Assembly: GCF_029504575.1 (NCBI RefSeq)
Contig: NZ_JAQFII010000001.1
Coordinates: 1,326,501 to 1,390,500, forward strand
Direction: 5' to 3'
Source: Streptomyces sp. SPB162
Lineage (GTDB): Bacteria; Actinomycetota; Actinomycetes; Streptomycetales; Streptomycetaceae
Length of the DNA stretch: 64,000 nucleotides
Under the pieces are notes generated by a model. The model saw only the letters and a list, made by a program, of their open reading frames with translations. It did not search any database and had not been told where the DNA came from. Shown here one piece after another: positions 16,370 through 24,736 of the stretch. The position numbers and the translations under genes were made by a program. Numbering within the stretch: position 1 is the stretch's first letter; each line of letters begins with the position of its first letter.

Positions 16370-18016
16370 GTGGCCAGGCGCCCCCTCCCCAGCATCCTGA
16401 GCAACAGGCCGTCCTTCGCGACCCTCGTGAGCGGCAGGCCGTCGCTCGCGCGCAGCCGCGAACTCGCGCGCACCGCCGCTGACAGTGCCACCGACGTGCT
16501 CCACCCGCTGATCACCATCACCCGGGGCATGCGCATGCAGGTGGGCTGGGCCCGCAGCTGGTGGGCCCGCACCCCCAAGGACCGGCGCGGCCCGGCACTG
16601 CTGCTCTGCGGCGCCGGGGTCGTCGTCGTCACGCTGATGCCGTACGGCCCACTGCTGGCGCTCGGCGCGGTCCTGGCCTGCGCCGGCTGGATGGGCCGTG
16701 ACCGCACCGCGCCGGAACCGGCAGGGCCCACCGAGGCCGAGGCCGACAGGCTCCAGACGCTGTACGAGGCGCTGGTGCCGTATCTGTCCGACCCCGACGA
16801 CCCGGCTCCGCTCTACGCCCGCGACGGAGACTGGGACAGCGCCTTCAGCGAGTACACGTTCGAGGACGGCCGGCTGGCCCGGCTGCACCTGCGCTATCCC
16901 GCGTACTTCACCGACGGCGAGGCCGCGGCCCGGTCCCGCATCGAGCAGCTGCTGCACGCCAAGGCGGGGCGCGGCCGCGAGTACAGGTTCGACTGGAACG
17001 AGGAGGAGAACCACCTCACCCTCGCCGCGCTGCCGCCGCTGTCCACCGGCATCACCGCCCAGCGCTTCGTCACCGCGCCCGGCGAGACCGTCCTCGGCTT
17101 CACCGACTCCGCGACCGTCCGGCGCACCGTCCCGGTCGTCGACGGGGACGAGGTCCGCGACGCACCGCCCGTCGTGTGGCGGACCGGGCCGCGTTCCACC
17201 GAGCCGCACCTGCTGGCGCTGGGCCGGCCGGGCTCGGGCACGACCGGTCTGCTGCGGTCGATCGCCCTGCAGGCGCTGTGCCACGGCGACGTCGTGATCA
17301 TCGACGGCAGCGGTAGCGGTGAGTACGCCTGCCTCGTCGGACGTCCCGGCGTGCTGGCCGTCGAGAGTGGCCTGGCCGGGACCTGCGCCACCCTCGAATG
17401 GGCCGCGCACGAGACGGAACGCCGGCTGATCGCCGTCAACCGGGCGCGTCAGGCCGGACGTTCGGCGCCGGAGGACACCCGCCGCCCGCTGTGGATCCTG
17501 GTCGACCGGCCCACCGCGCTCACCCAGCTCGCCCACGCCGAGGGCCGCCCCGACCCGCAGCTGCTGCTGGACGTGCCGCTGCGGCACGGGCGCACCGCCG
17601 GTGTGGCGGTGGCCGTCGCCGACCAGCTCGACGCCACCGAGGTGCTGACTCCGGCCGTCATCGCCCACACCCGCGCCCGCGTCCTGCTGGGCGCGCTCGA
17701 CCCGGAGCACGCGCGGGCCGTCCTCGGCGCCCCGCAGTGCACCACCTCGGCGGCCGAGGTCCCGGCCGGCCGCGGTTACGCCCGGCTCGGCACCGGCCCG
17801 GTGCTGCGGCTGCAGGTGCCCGCCACCCCGGACCCCTACGACGAGGAGACCGGCACGGCCCAGCGCGAGGCCGTCCTCGGCCTGCTTCCCGCGGTCGATG
17901 CCCCCGCCGACGCCCTGGAGCACGAACCGGAGCCGGAAGCGGACCCGGAACCGGAGCCCGGCCCGGTGGCGCTGCCGGAGCCGCTGATCCGCCCGACGGC
18001 GGACCTGGAGCGCTGA
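16370..18016 (+). CDS. FtsK/SpoIIIE-like membrane ATPase with degenerate Walker A
   Basis: The protein has 548 aa from a GTG start with GGAG just upstream. Two hydrophobic helices (~78-110) anchor it. The cytosolic part has a P-loop-like GRPGSGTT (285-292) in which the usual Lys is Thr291, then a Walker-B-like VVIIDGSG strand (~307) and PLWILVDRP (~380). The C-terminus is acidic and Pro-rich. This resembles FtsK/Tra-type DNA pumps, but ATP use is doubtful. The upstream 64-aa membrane protein probably works with it. DNA handling at septa or in transfer is possible but not shown. Confidence 0.7.
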   Translation: MARRPLPSILSNRPSFATLVSGRPSLARSRELARTAADSATDVLHPLITITRGMRMQVGWARSWWARTPKDRRGPALLLCGAGVVVVTLMPYGPLLALGAVLACAGWMGRDRTAPEPAGPTEAEADRLQTLYEALVPYLSDPDDPAPLYARDGDWDSAFSEYTFEDGRLARLHLRYPAYFTDGEAAARSRIEQLLHAKAGRGREYRFDWNEEENHLTLAALPPLSTGITAQRFVTAPGETVLGFTDSATVRRTVPVVDGDEVRDAPPVVWRTGPRSTEPHLLALGRPGSGTTGLLRSIALQALCHGDVVIIDGSGSGEYACLVGRPGVLAVESGLAGTCATLEWAAHETERRLIAVNRARQAGRSAPEDTRRPLWILVDRPTALTQLAHAEGRPDPQLLLDVPLRHGRTAGVAVAVADQLDATEVLTPAVIAHTRARVLLGALDPEHARAVLGAPQCTTSAAEVPAGRGYARLGTGPVLRLQVPATPDPYDEETGTAQREAVLGLLPAVDAPADALEHEPEPEADPEPEPGPVALPEPLIRPTADLER

Positions 18017-18043
18017 CGCCGGCCGCGGCGACGGGCGGGGGGC

Positions 18044-19535
18044 TCAGGCGACGAAGAGGCCGGCGCCCTCGGCGTCGGAGCCGCCGCCGGAGCGGACGAT
18101 CCTGGCAGCCGCGGCCAGCCGGGAGACGGCCTCCACGGCCGTGGCGCCGCCCACCGTGAACGGCAGCCGTACGTAGGACTCGAAAGCCCCGTCGACGCCG
18201 AACCGCGGCCCGGACGGGACGCGGACGCCGAGTCGCTCACCGGCGACCGCCAGCCGGGAGCCCGACACGTCACCGGTCCGCACCCACATCGTCATGCCGC
18301 CGCCCGGCACGGTGAACTCCCAGTCCGGGGTCTGCGCGCGCAGCGCCGCCACCAGGTCGTCCCGGTGTTCGGCGGCGCGGGCCCGGCGGGTGGCCACGGC
18401 CTGGTCCCAGCCGCCGCCGCGCAGCAGCCAGGCCACGGCGAGCTGGTCGACGACGGGGGATCCGAGGTCCAGATAGGCGCGGGCGGAGACGAGGCGCCGG
18501 ACGACGTCGGGCGCCGCCCTGACCCAGCCGATCCGCAGTCCCGCCCAGATCGCCTTGCTCGCCGAGCCGACCGTGATCACCGTGCCGCCGCGGTCGAAGG
18601 CCGCCATGGGTCGCGGCATGGTCGTGTCGGCGTCCAGCACCAGCTCCGCCATCGTCTCGTCCGCCACGACCACGGTCCCGGAGGCGCGGGCCGTCTCGAC
18701 CAGGGCGCGGCGCTGCTCGTCGCCGACCAGGGTGCCGGTCGGGTTGTGGAAGTCGGGCATGACGTAGGCCATCCGCGGCGCCGCGTCGCGCAGCACCCCG
18801 CTGCCAGGCGTCGATGTCCCAGCCGCCCAGCCCGTCGCGCATGGCCACCGGCACCAGGCGGGCGCCGGTCTCACGGAACAGCTCCAGCACGTTGGCGTAG
18901 CTCGGGGACTCGACCGCCACCCGTTCGCCCAGCCCGACGAGCCGGCGGGCCGAGGCGGCGATGGCGCCCATGGCACCGGTGGTGACCATGATCTGCTCGG
19001 GCATGGTCGGCACCCCGCGGGCCGTGTAGCGGTCGGCGATCGCCTCGCGCAGCACCGGGAGCCCGGCGGGGAAGTCACCATGGGTGGCCGCGTAGGCCGG
19101 GAGTTCGCCCAGCGCGCCCTCCATCGCCCGCGTCAGCCACGGCTCGGGGGCCGGCAGGGCCGCGCAGCCGAGGTCGATGACGGTGCCCGCGGAGTCCGGC
19201 GGGAGCGGGTCGAGGATCCGGCTCGGCAGCGCGTGGCCCTCCGGTACGGCGGTCCAGCTGCCGGCGCCCCGCCGGGAGCGGGCGAAGCCCTCGGCGCGCA
19301 GCGCCTCGTACGCGGCGGCGACGGTGGTGCGGCTGACGCCCAGCGCGAGGGCGAGCTCCCGCTCGGCGGGCAGCCGGGCGGCGACCGGCACCCGGCCCTC
19401 GAGCACCAGCAGCCGTACCCCGTCGGCGAGTCCGCGGTAGGCCGGGACGCGCCGGCCACCGCCGCCGGGGGCCGGGCGGGGTTCGAGGAGCCGGGCGAGC
19501 GGCGCCGCTCCTACCGATGCAGTCCACTGCGACAT
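18044..19535 (-). pseudogene. MocR-type GntR/aminotransferase regulator, frameshifted
   Basis: The N-terminal half (from 19535) has a GntR winged helix (~residues 30-80, ERELALALGVSRTTVAAAYEAL) and the start of a class I aminotransferase domain up to GWDIDAW. The remainder, DAAPRMAYVMPDFHNPTG through the PLP-Lys motif GSASKAIWAG to the C-terminus, lies in another frame. Removing one base in the CCCC run at 18796-18799 restores DIDAWQRVLRDAAPRM and a full ~497-aa MocR protein. Nothing else is damaged. It diverges from a YczE gene, the classic target of MocR regulators. Confidence 0.85.
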
Positions 19536-19549
19536 AAAATTCAGTCCAC
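19520..19549. promoter_or_regulatory. Direct repeats in the mocR-yczE divergent region
   Basis: CAGTCCAC occurs at 19520-19527 and again at 19542-19549, a spacing of 22 bp or two helix turns. MocR/PdxR regulators often bind direct repeats spaced this way. The repeats straddle the mocR start codon. Operator function is inference. Confidence 0.35.
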
Positions 19550-19631
19550 CTTTCCCTGATTGGCTGTGGCGGTCACCCACATCCATGCCACAGAGTGCCA
19601 CGTATCTCGCCACCTTCACCAGGGGGACCCC

Positions 19632-20354
19632 ATGCACACCACTCGCCGCGCCGTCGATCTCTATGCCGGTCTGGTGCTGTACGGCGCCAGCGACGGCCTC
19701 CTGGTCGGCGCGGGGCTCGGCCTGGACCCCTGGGACGTCTTCCACCAGGGGATCTCGGAGCGGTCCGGGCTGAGCATCGGCCTGGTGTCGATCATCGTCG
19801 GCGCGGCGGTGCTGCTGCTGTGGTGGCCGCTGCGGCAGCGGCCCGGCCTGGGCACCGTCTCCAACGTCTTCATCGTCGGGCTGGCGATGGACGGCACCCT
19901 GCGGCTGCTGCCGGAGATCCACGCGCTCGGCATCCGGATCCCGCTGCTGGTGGTGGCGGTCGTGCTCAACGGGGTGGCGACCGGCCTGTACATCACGGCA
20001 CGCTTCGGGCCCGGCCCGCGCGACGGGCTGATGACGGGGCTGCACCGCAGGACGGGACGGTCGATCCGGCTGGTCCGCACCGGCATCGAACTGACGGTGC
20101 TGGCCGTCGGCTTCGCGCTGGGCGGCAGTGTCGGGGTGGGGACCGTGCTGTACGCGGTGGCGATCGGACCGCTCGCCCAGTACTTCCTGCGGTTCTTCGA
20201 GATCCCGCGGGCAAAGCAGGGGCCGGACCGCGAGCCCGTCGCCCAGCGGGAGCCGAAGCCGGTGGTCGGGGCCACGGCGGACCGCGAGCCCGTCGCCCAG
20301 CGGGAGCCGAAGCCGGTGGTCGGGGCCACGGCGGACCCGGCCATACTGCCGTAG
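19632..20354 (+). CDS. YczE/YyaS/YitT family membrane protein
   Basis: The protein has 240 aa with about five membrane helices. The YczE signature region GLGLDPWDVFHQGIS (~residues 27-41) is clear, as is FGPGPRDGLMTGL (~122-134). Function is unknown; in other bacteria such genes sit beside MocR regulators, as here, and some are linked to antibiotic production. AGGGGG precedes the ATG. The cytosolic C-terminus carries an exact 18-residue tandem duplication (REPVAQREPKPVVGATAD twice) coded by a 54-bp DNA repeat. The stop is directly followed by the GDPD start. Confidence 0.87.
   Translation: MHTTRRAVDLYAGLVLYGASDGLLVGAGLGLDPWDVFHQGISERSGLSIGLVSIIVGAAVLLLWWPLRQRPGLGTVSNVFIVGLAMDGTLRLLPEIHALGIRIPLLVVAVVLNGVATGLYITARFGPGPRDGLMTGLHRRTGRSIRLVRTGIELTVLAVGFALGGSVGVGTVLYAVAIGPLAQYFLRFFEIPRAKQGPDREPVAQREPKPVVGATADREPVAQREPKPVVGATADPAILP
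20226..20333 (+). repeat. Exact in-frame 54-bp tandem repeat in the YczE gene
   Basis: The units 20226-20279 and 20280-20333 are identical. They add 18 residues without a frame change, so the repeat can expand or contract freely at the C-terminus. Confidence 0.95.
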
Positions 20355-21173
20355 GTGAGCGCACCTCCCCCTCCCCCGGCCCACCCGTATCTGGACCATC
20401 CGGCACCCCTCGCCTTCGCCCACCGCGGCGGCGCGGCGGAGGGGCTGGAGAACACCCTGGCGGCCTTCCGCCGCGCGATCGACCTCGGCTACCGGTACCT
20501 GGAGACCGACGTCCATCTGACGTCGGACGGCGTCCTGGTCGCCTTCCACGACGCGACCCTGGACCGGGTCACCGACCGGCGCGGCGCCATCGCGGACCTG
20601 CCGTGGAGCGAGGTCGCCCGAGCCCGCGTCGGGGGCCGCGAGCCCGTCTCGACGTTCTCGGAGCTGCTGGCGTCCTTTCCCGGGGCCCGGTGGAACGTGG
20701 ACGTGAAGGCGGAGGCCGCCGCCGTGCCGCTGCTCGACGCGGTTCGCGCGGCGGACGCCTGGGACCGGGTGTGCGTCGGATCGTTCTCGGAGGCGCGGGT
20801 GGCCCGGCTGCGGGCACTGGCCGGGCCCCGGCTGGCCACCTCGCTGGGCACGCGGGGCGTGGCGGGCCTGCGGCTGCTCTCGTACGGCGGCCGGCCGCTG
20901 GAGCGGCTGCCCGCGCGACTGCTGGACGCGGCGGGACGGCGCGGCGCGGTCTGCGTCCAGGTGCCGGAGCGCGTGGCGGGCGTGCCGGTGGCGGACCGCA
21001 GGTTCGTCGACGCCGCGCACCGGCGGGGGCTGCAGGTCCACGTCTGGACGGTCAACGACCCGCGGCGGATGACCGCGCTCCTCGACCTCGGGGTGGATGG
21101 CATCATGACCGATCACATCGAGGCACTGCGCACGGTGCTGTCCGAGCGGGGGACCTGGTGGGCACGGCGATAA
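20355..21173 (+). CDS. Glycerophosphodiester phosphodiesterase
   Basis: The protein has 272 aa from a GTG directly after the YczE stop. The GDPD domain shows AHRGGAAEGLENT (catalytic His and metal Glu), YLETDVHLTSDG (metal Glu/Asp), FHDATLDRVT (catalytic His) and the VHVWTVND C-terminal motif. It hydrolyses glycerophosphodiesters to glycerol 3-phosphate and an alcohol. There is no signal peptide, so it is likely cytosolic. It is coupled to the downstream MFS gene, whose start lies inside it. Confidence 0.92.
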   Translation: MSAPPPPPAHPYLDHPAPLAFAHRGGAAEGLENTLAAFRRAIDLGYRYLETDVHLTSDGVLVAFHDATLDRVTDRRGAIADLPWSEVARARVGGREPVSTFSELLASFPGARWNVDVKAEAAAVPLLDAVRAADAWDRVCVGSFSEARVARLRALAGPRLATSLGTRGVAGLRLLSYGGRPLERLPARLLDAAGRRGAVCVQVPERVAGVPVADRRFVDAAHRRGLQVHVWTVNDPRRMTALLDLGVDGIMTDHIEALRTVLSERGTWWARR

Positions 21174-22543
21174 CGGAAACGGCGGTCGCGGAGCGCGCCC
21201 TGGAGCGGCGCCGCGAGCAGCAGGGCTGGTACTTCTACGACTGGGCCAACTCGGTCTTCTCCACGACCGTCATCACCGTCTTCCTCGGTCCGTACCTCAC
21301 GGACGTCGCGAAGGCCGCCGCCGATGCCGACGGGTATGTGCACCCGCTGGGCGTCCCGGTGCGGGCGGGCGCGTACTTCGCCTACACGATCTCCGCCTCG
21401 GTGCTGCTGTCGGTGCTGGTGATGCCGCTGGCGGGAGCGATCGCGGACCGCACCGGCCGCAAGAAGCCGCTGATGGGCGGGTTCGCCTATCTGGGTGCGG
21501 CGGCGACCGCGGGGATGTTCTTCCTGGCCGGCGACCGCTATCTGCTCGGCGGCGCGCTGCTGATCGTGGCGAACGTCTCGTACGCGGCGTCCGTGGTGCT
21601 CTACAACGCCTTCCTGTCGCAGATCGCGGAGCCGCACGAGCGGGACGCCGTCTCGTCGAGGGGCTGGGCCTTCGGGTACGCGGCGGGAGCGCTGATGCTG
21701 GTGGCGAACCTGGGGCTGTTCCTGGGCCATGACGCCCTCGGCGTCTCCCAGGGGACGGCGGTGCGCATCTGCCTCGCCTCGGCGGGACTGTGGTGGGCGG
21801 TGTTCACCGTGGTGCCGCTGCGCCGGCTGCGCGACCGCCCGGGGCCGCGCGCCGCGGCCGCCGGCCCGTCCCCGGCCCGCGACGCCGGCTCCGGGGCGCT
21901 CGGCCAGGGCTGGCGGCAGCTGGCCGCCACCGCGCGGGACATGCGGCGCTATCCGCTGACCCTCGCCTTCCTGCTGGCCTACCTCGTCTACAACGACGGC
22001 ATCCAGACGGTGATCTCGCAGGCGTCGGTGTACGGCTCGGAGGAGTTGGGCCTGGCCCAGGGGACGCTGATCACCGCCATCCTGCTGGTCCAGGTGCTGG
22101 CCGTCGTCGGGGCACTGGCGCTGGGCCGGCTGGCCGCCCGCTACGGAGCCCAGCGCACCGTGCTGGGCTCGCTGGCCGCCTGGACGGTCACCGTCGGCGC
22201 CGGGTACTTCCTCCCCGCGGGTGAACCTGTCTGGTTCTTCGCGCTCGCCGCGGCCATCGGAATGGTCCTCGGCGGCAGCCAGGCGCTGTCCCGGTCGCTC
22301 TTCTCCCACCTGGTGCCGCGCGGCAAGGAAGCCGAGTACTTCTCGGTGTACGAGGTGAGCGACCGGGGTACGAGCTGGCTCGGACCTCTGCTTTTCGGCC
22401 TGACCTACCAGCTGACCGGCAGCTACCGGGACGCGATCGTCTCGCTGGTGGTCTTCTTCGCCGTGGGGTTCGTGCTGCTGGCCCGGGTACCGGTGCGCGC
22501 GGCCGTGGAAGCCGCCGGAAATCGCGTCCCGGAGATTATTTAG
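21158..22543 (+). CDS. UMF1/Atg22-like MFS transporter
   Basis: The protein has 461 aa and about 12 membrane helices. The family mark QQGWYFYDWANSVFSTTVITVF follows a short N-terminus, and ADRTGRKKP is the motif A equivalent. Bacterial UMF1 members resemble yeast Atg22 vacuolar amino-acid effluxers; substrates are unknown. The GTG start at 21158 overlaps the GDPD end by 16 bp and has GGGGGA upstream, so the two are translated as a unit. Export or import of a GDPD-related compound is possible. Confidence 0.87.
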   Translation: MGTAITETAVAERALERRREQQGWYFYDWANSVFSTTVITVFLGPYLTDVAKAAADADGYVHPLGVPVRAGAYFAYTISASVLLSVLVMPLAGAIADRTGRKKPLMGGFAYLGAAATAGMFFLAGDRYLLGGALLIVANVSYAASVVLYNAFLSQIAEPHERDAVSSRGWAFGYAAGALMLVANLGLFLGHDALGVSQGTAVRICLASAGLWWAVFTVVPLRRLRDRPGPRAAAAGPSPARDAGSGALGQGWRQLAATARDMRRYPLTLAFLLAYLVYNDGIQTVISQASVYGSEELGLAQGTLITAILLVQVLAVVGALALGRLAARYGAQRTVLGSLAAWTVTVGAGYFLPAGEPVWFFALAAAIGMVLGGSQALSRSLFSHLVPRGKEAEYFSVYEVSDRGTSWLGPLLFGLTYQLTGSYRDAIVSLVVFFAVGFVLLARVPVRAAVEAAGNRVPEII

Positions 22544-22589
22544 GTATTGGGGGTCGCGGGCCGGTAGTGTACGCGGTTGTCCCGCCAGG

Positions 22590-22662
22590 TTGACCGTTAC
22601 TGCGCGCCAAAGATATGAAAACACCGGGTGACATCTGGTAACAGATGTGACAAAACGGTCAA
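22590..22662. repeat. Nested inverted repeats before rbpA
   Basis: TTGACCGTT (22590-22598) pairs with AACGGTCAA (22654-22662). Inside lies a second palindrome ACATCTG-GTAA-CAGATGT (22631-22648). Both are AT-richer than their surroundings. They could be protein-binding sites for rbpA control or the end hairpin of the MFS transcript. Confidence 0.6.
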
Positions 22663-22711
22663 CGGTGGGTACAAACAGGGGCGGCACGACGGACGACACA
22701 GGTCCCTCAAC

Positions 22712-22738
22712 GGGAATCTTCACCGCCGACCGGACGTT
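22712..22738 (+). promoter_or_regulatory. SigR-type promoter of rbpA
   Basis: GGGAAT (22712-22717), 18 nt, GTT (22736-22738) fits the SigR consensus GGGAAT-N18-GTT. The rbpA gene of S. coelicolor is a known SigR target, which supports this call. Transcription should start near 22745, giving a ~55-nt leader. Confidence 0.85.
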
Positions 22739-22800
22739 GACCGGATGACGACGACAGCGACACCTGTCCTGTGGGCGACAAAGCCCGGGAGGCACGATTC

Positions 22801-23175
22801 ATGAGTGAGCGAGCTCTCCGCGGTACGCGACTCGGGGCCACTAGCTACGAGACCGACCGTGGTATCGATCTGGCACCTCGCCAGACCGTTGAGTACGCAT
22901 GCCGGAACGGACATCGCTTTGAGATGCCGTTCTCGGTTGAGGCCGAGATTCCGTCGGAGTGGGAGTGCCGCGCATGCGGCACCATCGCACTTCTGGTGGA
23001 CGGAGAGGGCCCGGAGAAGAAGGAAACCAAGCCCGCGCGCACGCACTGGGACATGCTCATGGAGCGGCGCACGCTCGAGGAGCTCGAGGAGGTGCTGGCC
23101 GAGAGGCTGGCCGTCCTGAGGTCCGGAGCGATGAACATCGCGGTGCATCCGCGCGACAACCGCAAGAGCGCCTGA
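22801..23175 (+). CDS. rbpA: RNA polymerase-binding protein RbpA
   Basis: The protein has 124 aa. It carries the RbpA core with CRNGHRF and ECRACG (a four-Cys/His zinc-type knuckle), the basic linker, and the C-terminal sigma-interacting helix HWDMLMERRTLEELEEVLAER in outline (~85-105). It binds RNA polymerase and group I/II sigma factors and helps open promoter DNA; in Streptomyces it also affects rifampicin tolerance. GGAGGC lies 8-9 nt before the ATG; a 10-residue longer frame has no such site. The SigR-type promoter upstream implies induction by thiol stress. Confidence 0.96.
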   Translation: MSERALRGTRLGATSYETDRGIDLAPRQTVEYACRNGHRFEMPFSVEAEIPSEWECRACGTIALLVDGEGPEKKETKPARTHWDMLMERRTLEELEEVLAERLAVLRSGAMNIAVHPRDNRKSA

Positions 23176-23186
23176 CCAACAGGCAT

Positions 23187-23212
23187 CGGGCCCGTGGTGA
23201 CACACGGGCCCG
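23187..23212. terminator. Terminator between rbpA and fxsA
   Basis: A perfect 10-bp stem CGGGCCCGTG/CACGGGCCCG closes a 6-nt loop between convergent genes. Confidence 0.75.
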
Positions 23213-23244
23213 CCCAACACTTCCGCCCCGTGGCGGAGCGCTGA

Positions 23245-23838
23245 TCAGCGCTCTGTCCCGGGGTTCTTGCGTTCCGGGTCCACGACCTCGCCCTGGATGA
23301 CCTCGCCCTGGATCACCTTGCCGTCGGGGCGGTGGATCCGGACCTGCTCGTTGACCACCCGCGCCTGCTGGAACAGATCGCCGACAGAGCCGGAGTCGTA
23401 GGTGCCGCGCCGCCGCAGGGCGCGGTCCGCCGCCTTGCGCACCAGGATGCGGGTCGGCGGGAACAGGCAGAGCAGCCCGACCGCGTCGGAGGCGAAGCCG
23501 GGGATCATCAGCAGCAGGCCGCCGAGCATGCCCAGCGCCGCCCCGGTCGCCTCGCTCCCCGAGGGAGCGATCCCCGGCGTTCCGGCGGTGCCCGGGGCCC
23601 CGGGCTGCACGGACACGGTCAGACTGCGCCAGGCGCTGCGCCCGGCCCGCTTCACCACGACCGCCCCCAGCACGATCCCGGCCGCGAGCAGCAGCAGGAC
23701 GGCCCCGACGCTGGTGGCCGAGGCCACCACGATCAGCAGCCAGATCTCCAGGGCCACCCAGGCCGCCACCACGAGCGGCGCGAAGGTGCGGACACGGGAG
23801 CGCCGGGGGCGGACCGGGGGCGGGGTGCTGGTAGTCAT
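23245..23838 (-). CDS. FxsA family membrane protein
   Basis: The protein has 197 aa. Two N-terminal helices (~20-60) precede the FxsA core with LGGLLLMIPGFASDAVGLLCLFPPTR (~105-130). E. coli FxsA modulates phage F exclusion; its role elsewhere is unknown. The cytosolic tail contains the repeated VIQGE VIQGE motif, encoded by an exact 15-bp tandem repeat (23284-23313). It is convergent to rbpA with a shared terminator. Confidence 0.85.
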   Translation of the reverse strand: MTTSTPPPVRPRRSRVRTFAPLVVAAWVALEIWLLIVVASATSVGAVLLLLAAGIVLGAVVVKRAGRSAWRSLTVSVQPGAPGTAGTPGIAPSGSEATGAALGMLGGLLLMIPGFASDAVGLLCLFPPTRILVRKAADRALRRRGTYDSGSVGDLFQQARVVNEQVRIHRPDGKVIQGEVIQGEVVDPERKNPGTER

Positions 23839-23897
23839 ACGGTCAATTGTGCCTGGGCCCGGATAAAGCCACGATCACCGGCGGACATCGCCGATCA

Positions 23898-23927
23898 CGT
23901 TCAGCCCGAACCCGTTCAGCCCGAACC
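23898..23927. repeat. Two tandem 15-bp units downstream of the mannosyltransferase gene
   Basis: CGTTCAGCCCGAACC occurs twice in a row (23898-23912, 23913-23927). Each unit contains a small GTTC/GAAC dyad. The array lies in the 3' region of the mannosyltransferase gene. Confidence 0.85.
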
Positions 23928-23938
23928 CGCTCCGCAGA

Positions 23939-24736
23939 TCAGGTTCGGCCGGACGTGCGGCCCAGGGTCCGCTTCACCCGTGAACCCACGCCCCAGGCGG
24001 TGACCCGCCACAGCGCCTCGACCACGATGTTGCGGCTCATCTTGCTGTCGCCGCGCTCGCGCTCCACGAAGGTGATGGGGACCTCCACGACGTGGTAGCC
24101 GGCCTTGACCGTGCGCCAGGCCAGGTCGACCTGGAAGCAGTAGCCGGCCGAGGCCACCTCGTCCATGCCGAGACCGGCCAGGGTCTCCTTGCGGAAGGCC
24201 CGGTAGCCGCCGGTGACGTCGCGGATCGGCACGTCGAGCAGGATCCGCGAGTACGTGCTGCCGCCGCGCGAGAGGAACTCGCGGGACTTGGGCCAGTTGA
24301 CGACCCGGCCGCCGGGGATCCAGCGGGAGCCGAGGACCAGGTCCGCGCCTTTGAGGGCGGTCAGCAGCCGGGGCAGTTCCTCGGGCTGGTGCGAGCCGTC
24401 GGCGTCCATCTCGACGAGGACGCCGTAGCCCTCGTCGAGGCCCCAGCGGAAGCCGGCCAGGTAGGCGGCGCCGAGGCCCTCCTTGCCCTTGCGGTGCAGC
24501 ACGTGGACGTGGTCGTCCCCGGAGGCCAGTTCGTCGGCGAGCTTGCCGGTGCCGTCGGGGCTGTTGTCGTCGGCGACCAGGATGTGCGCCTCGGGTACCG
24601 AGGACCGGACCCGGGCCACGATCGGTTTGATGTTCTCGGCTTCGTTGTAGGTCGGGATGATGACCAGAACCGTGCCGAGCGGACCGAAGTCCCTCCCCTG
24701 GGCTCCGCCATGGGGAACCCCACCGCCGTCGTTCAC
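23939..24736 (-). CDS. ppm1: Polyprenol monophosphomannose synthase (GT2, Dpm1/Ppm1-type)
   Basis: The protein has 265 aa from a GTG start with GGGG upstream. The GT2 fold shows VIIPTYNEAENI, VADDNSPDGTG, the metal-binding DADGSH and the DVTGGYRAFR and VEVPITFVERERGDSKMS motifs of dolichol-phosphate-mannose synthases. It moves mannose from GDP-mannose to polyprenyl phosphate for protein O-mannosylation and lipoglycans. Its start overlaps the end of lnt by 4 bp. In mycobacteria the two activities are fused in Ppm1, so the link is functional: lipoprotein acylation and mannosylation at the membrane. It has no membrane helices of its own. Confidence 0.92.
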   Translation of the reverse strand: MNDGGGVPHGGAQGRDFGPLGTVLVIIPTYNEAENIKPIVARVRSSVPEAHILVADDNSPDGTGKLADELASGDDHVHVLHRKGKEGLGAAYLAGFRWGLDEGYGVLVEMDADGSHQPEELPRLLTALKGADLVLGSRWIPGGRVVNWPKSREFLSRGGSTYSRILLDVPIRDVTGGYRAFRKETLAGLGMDEVASAGYCFQVDLAWRTVKAGYHVVEVPITFVERERGDSKMSRNIVVEALWRVTAWGVGSRVKRTLGRTSGRT

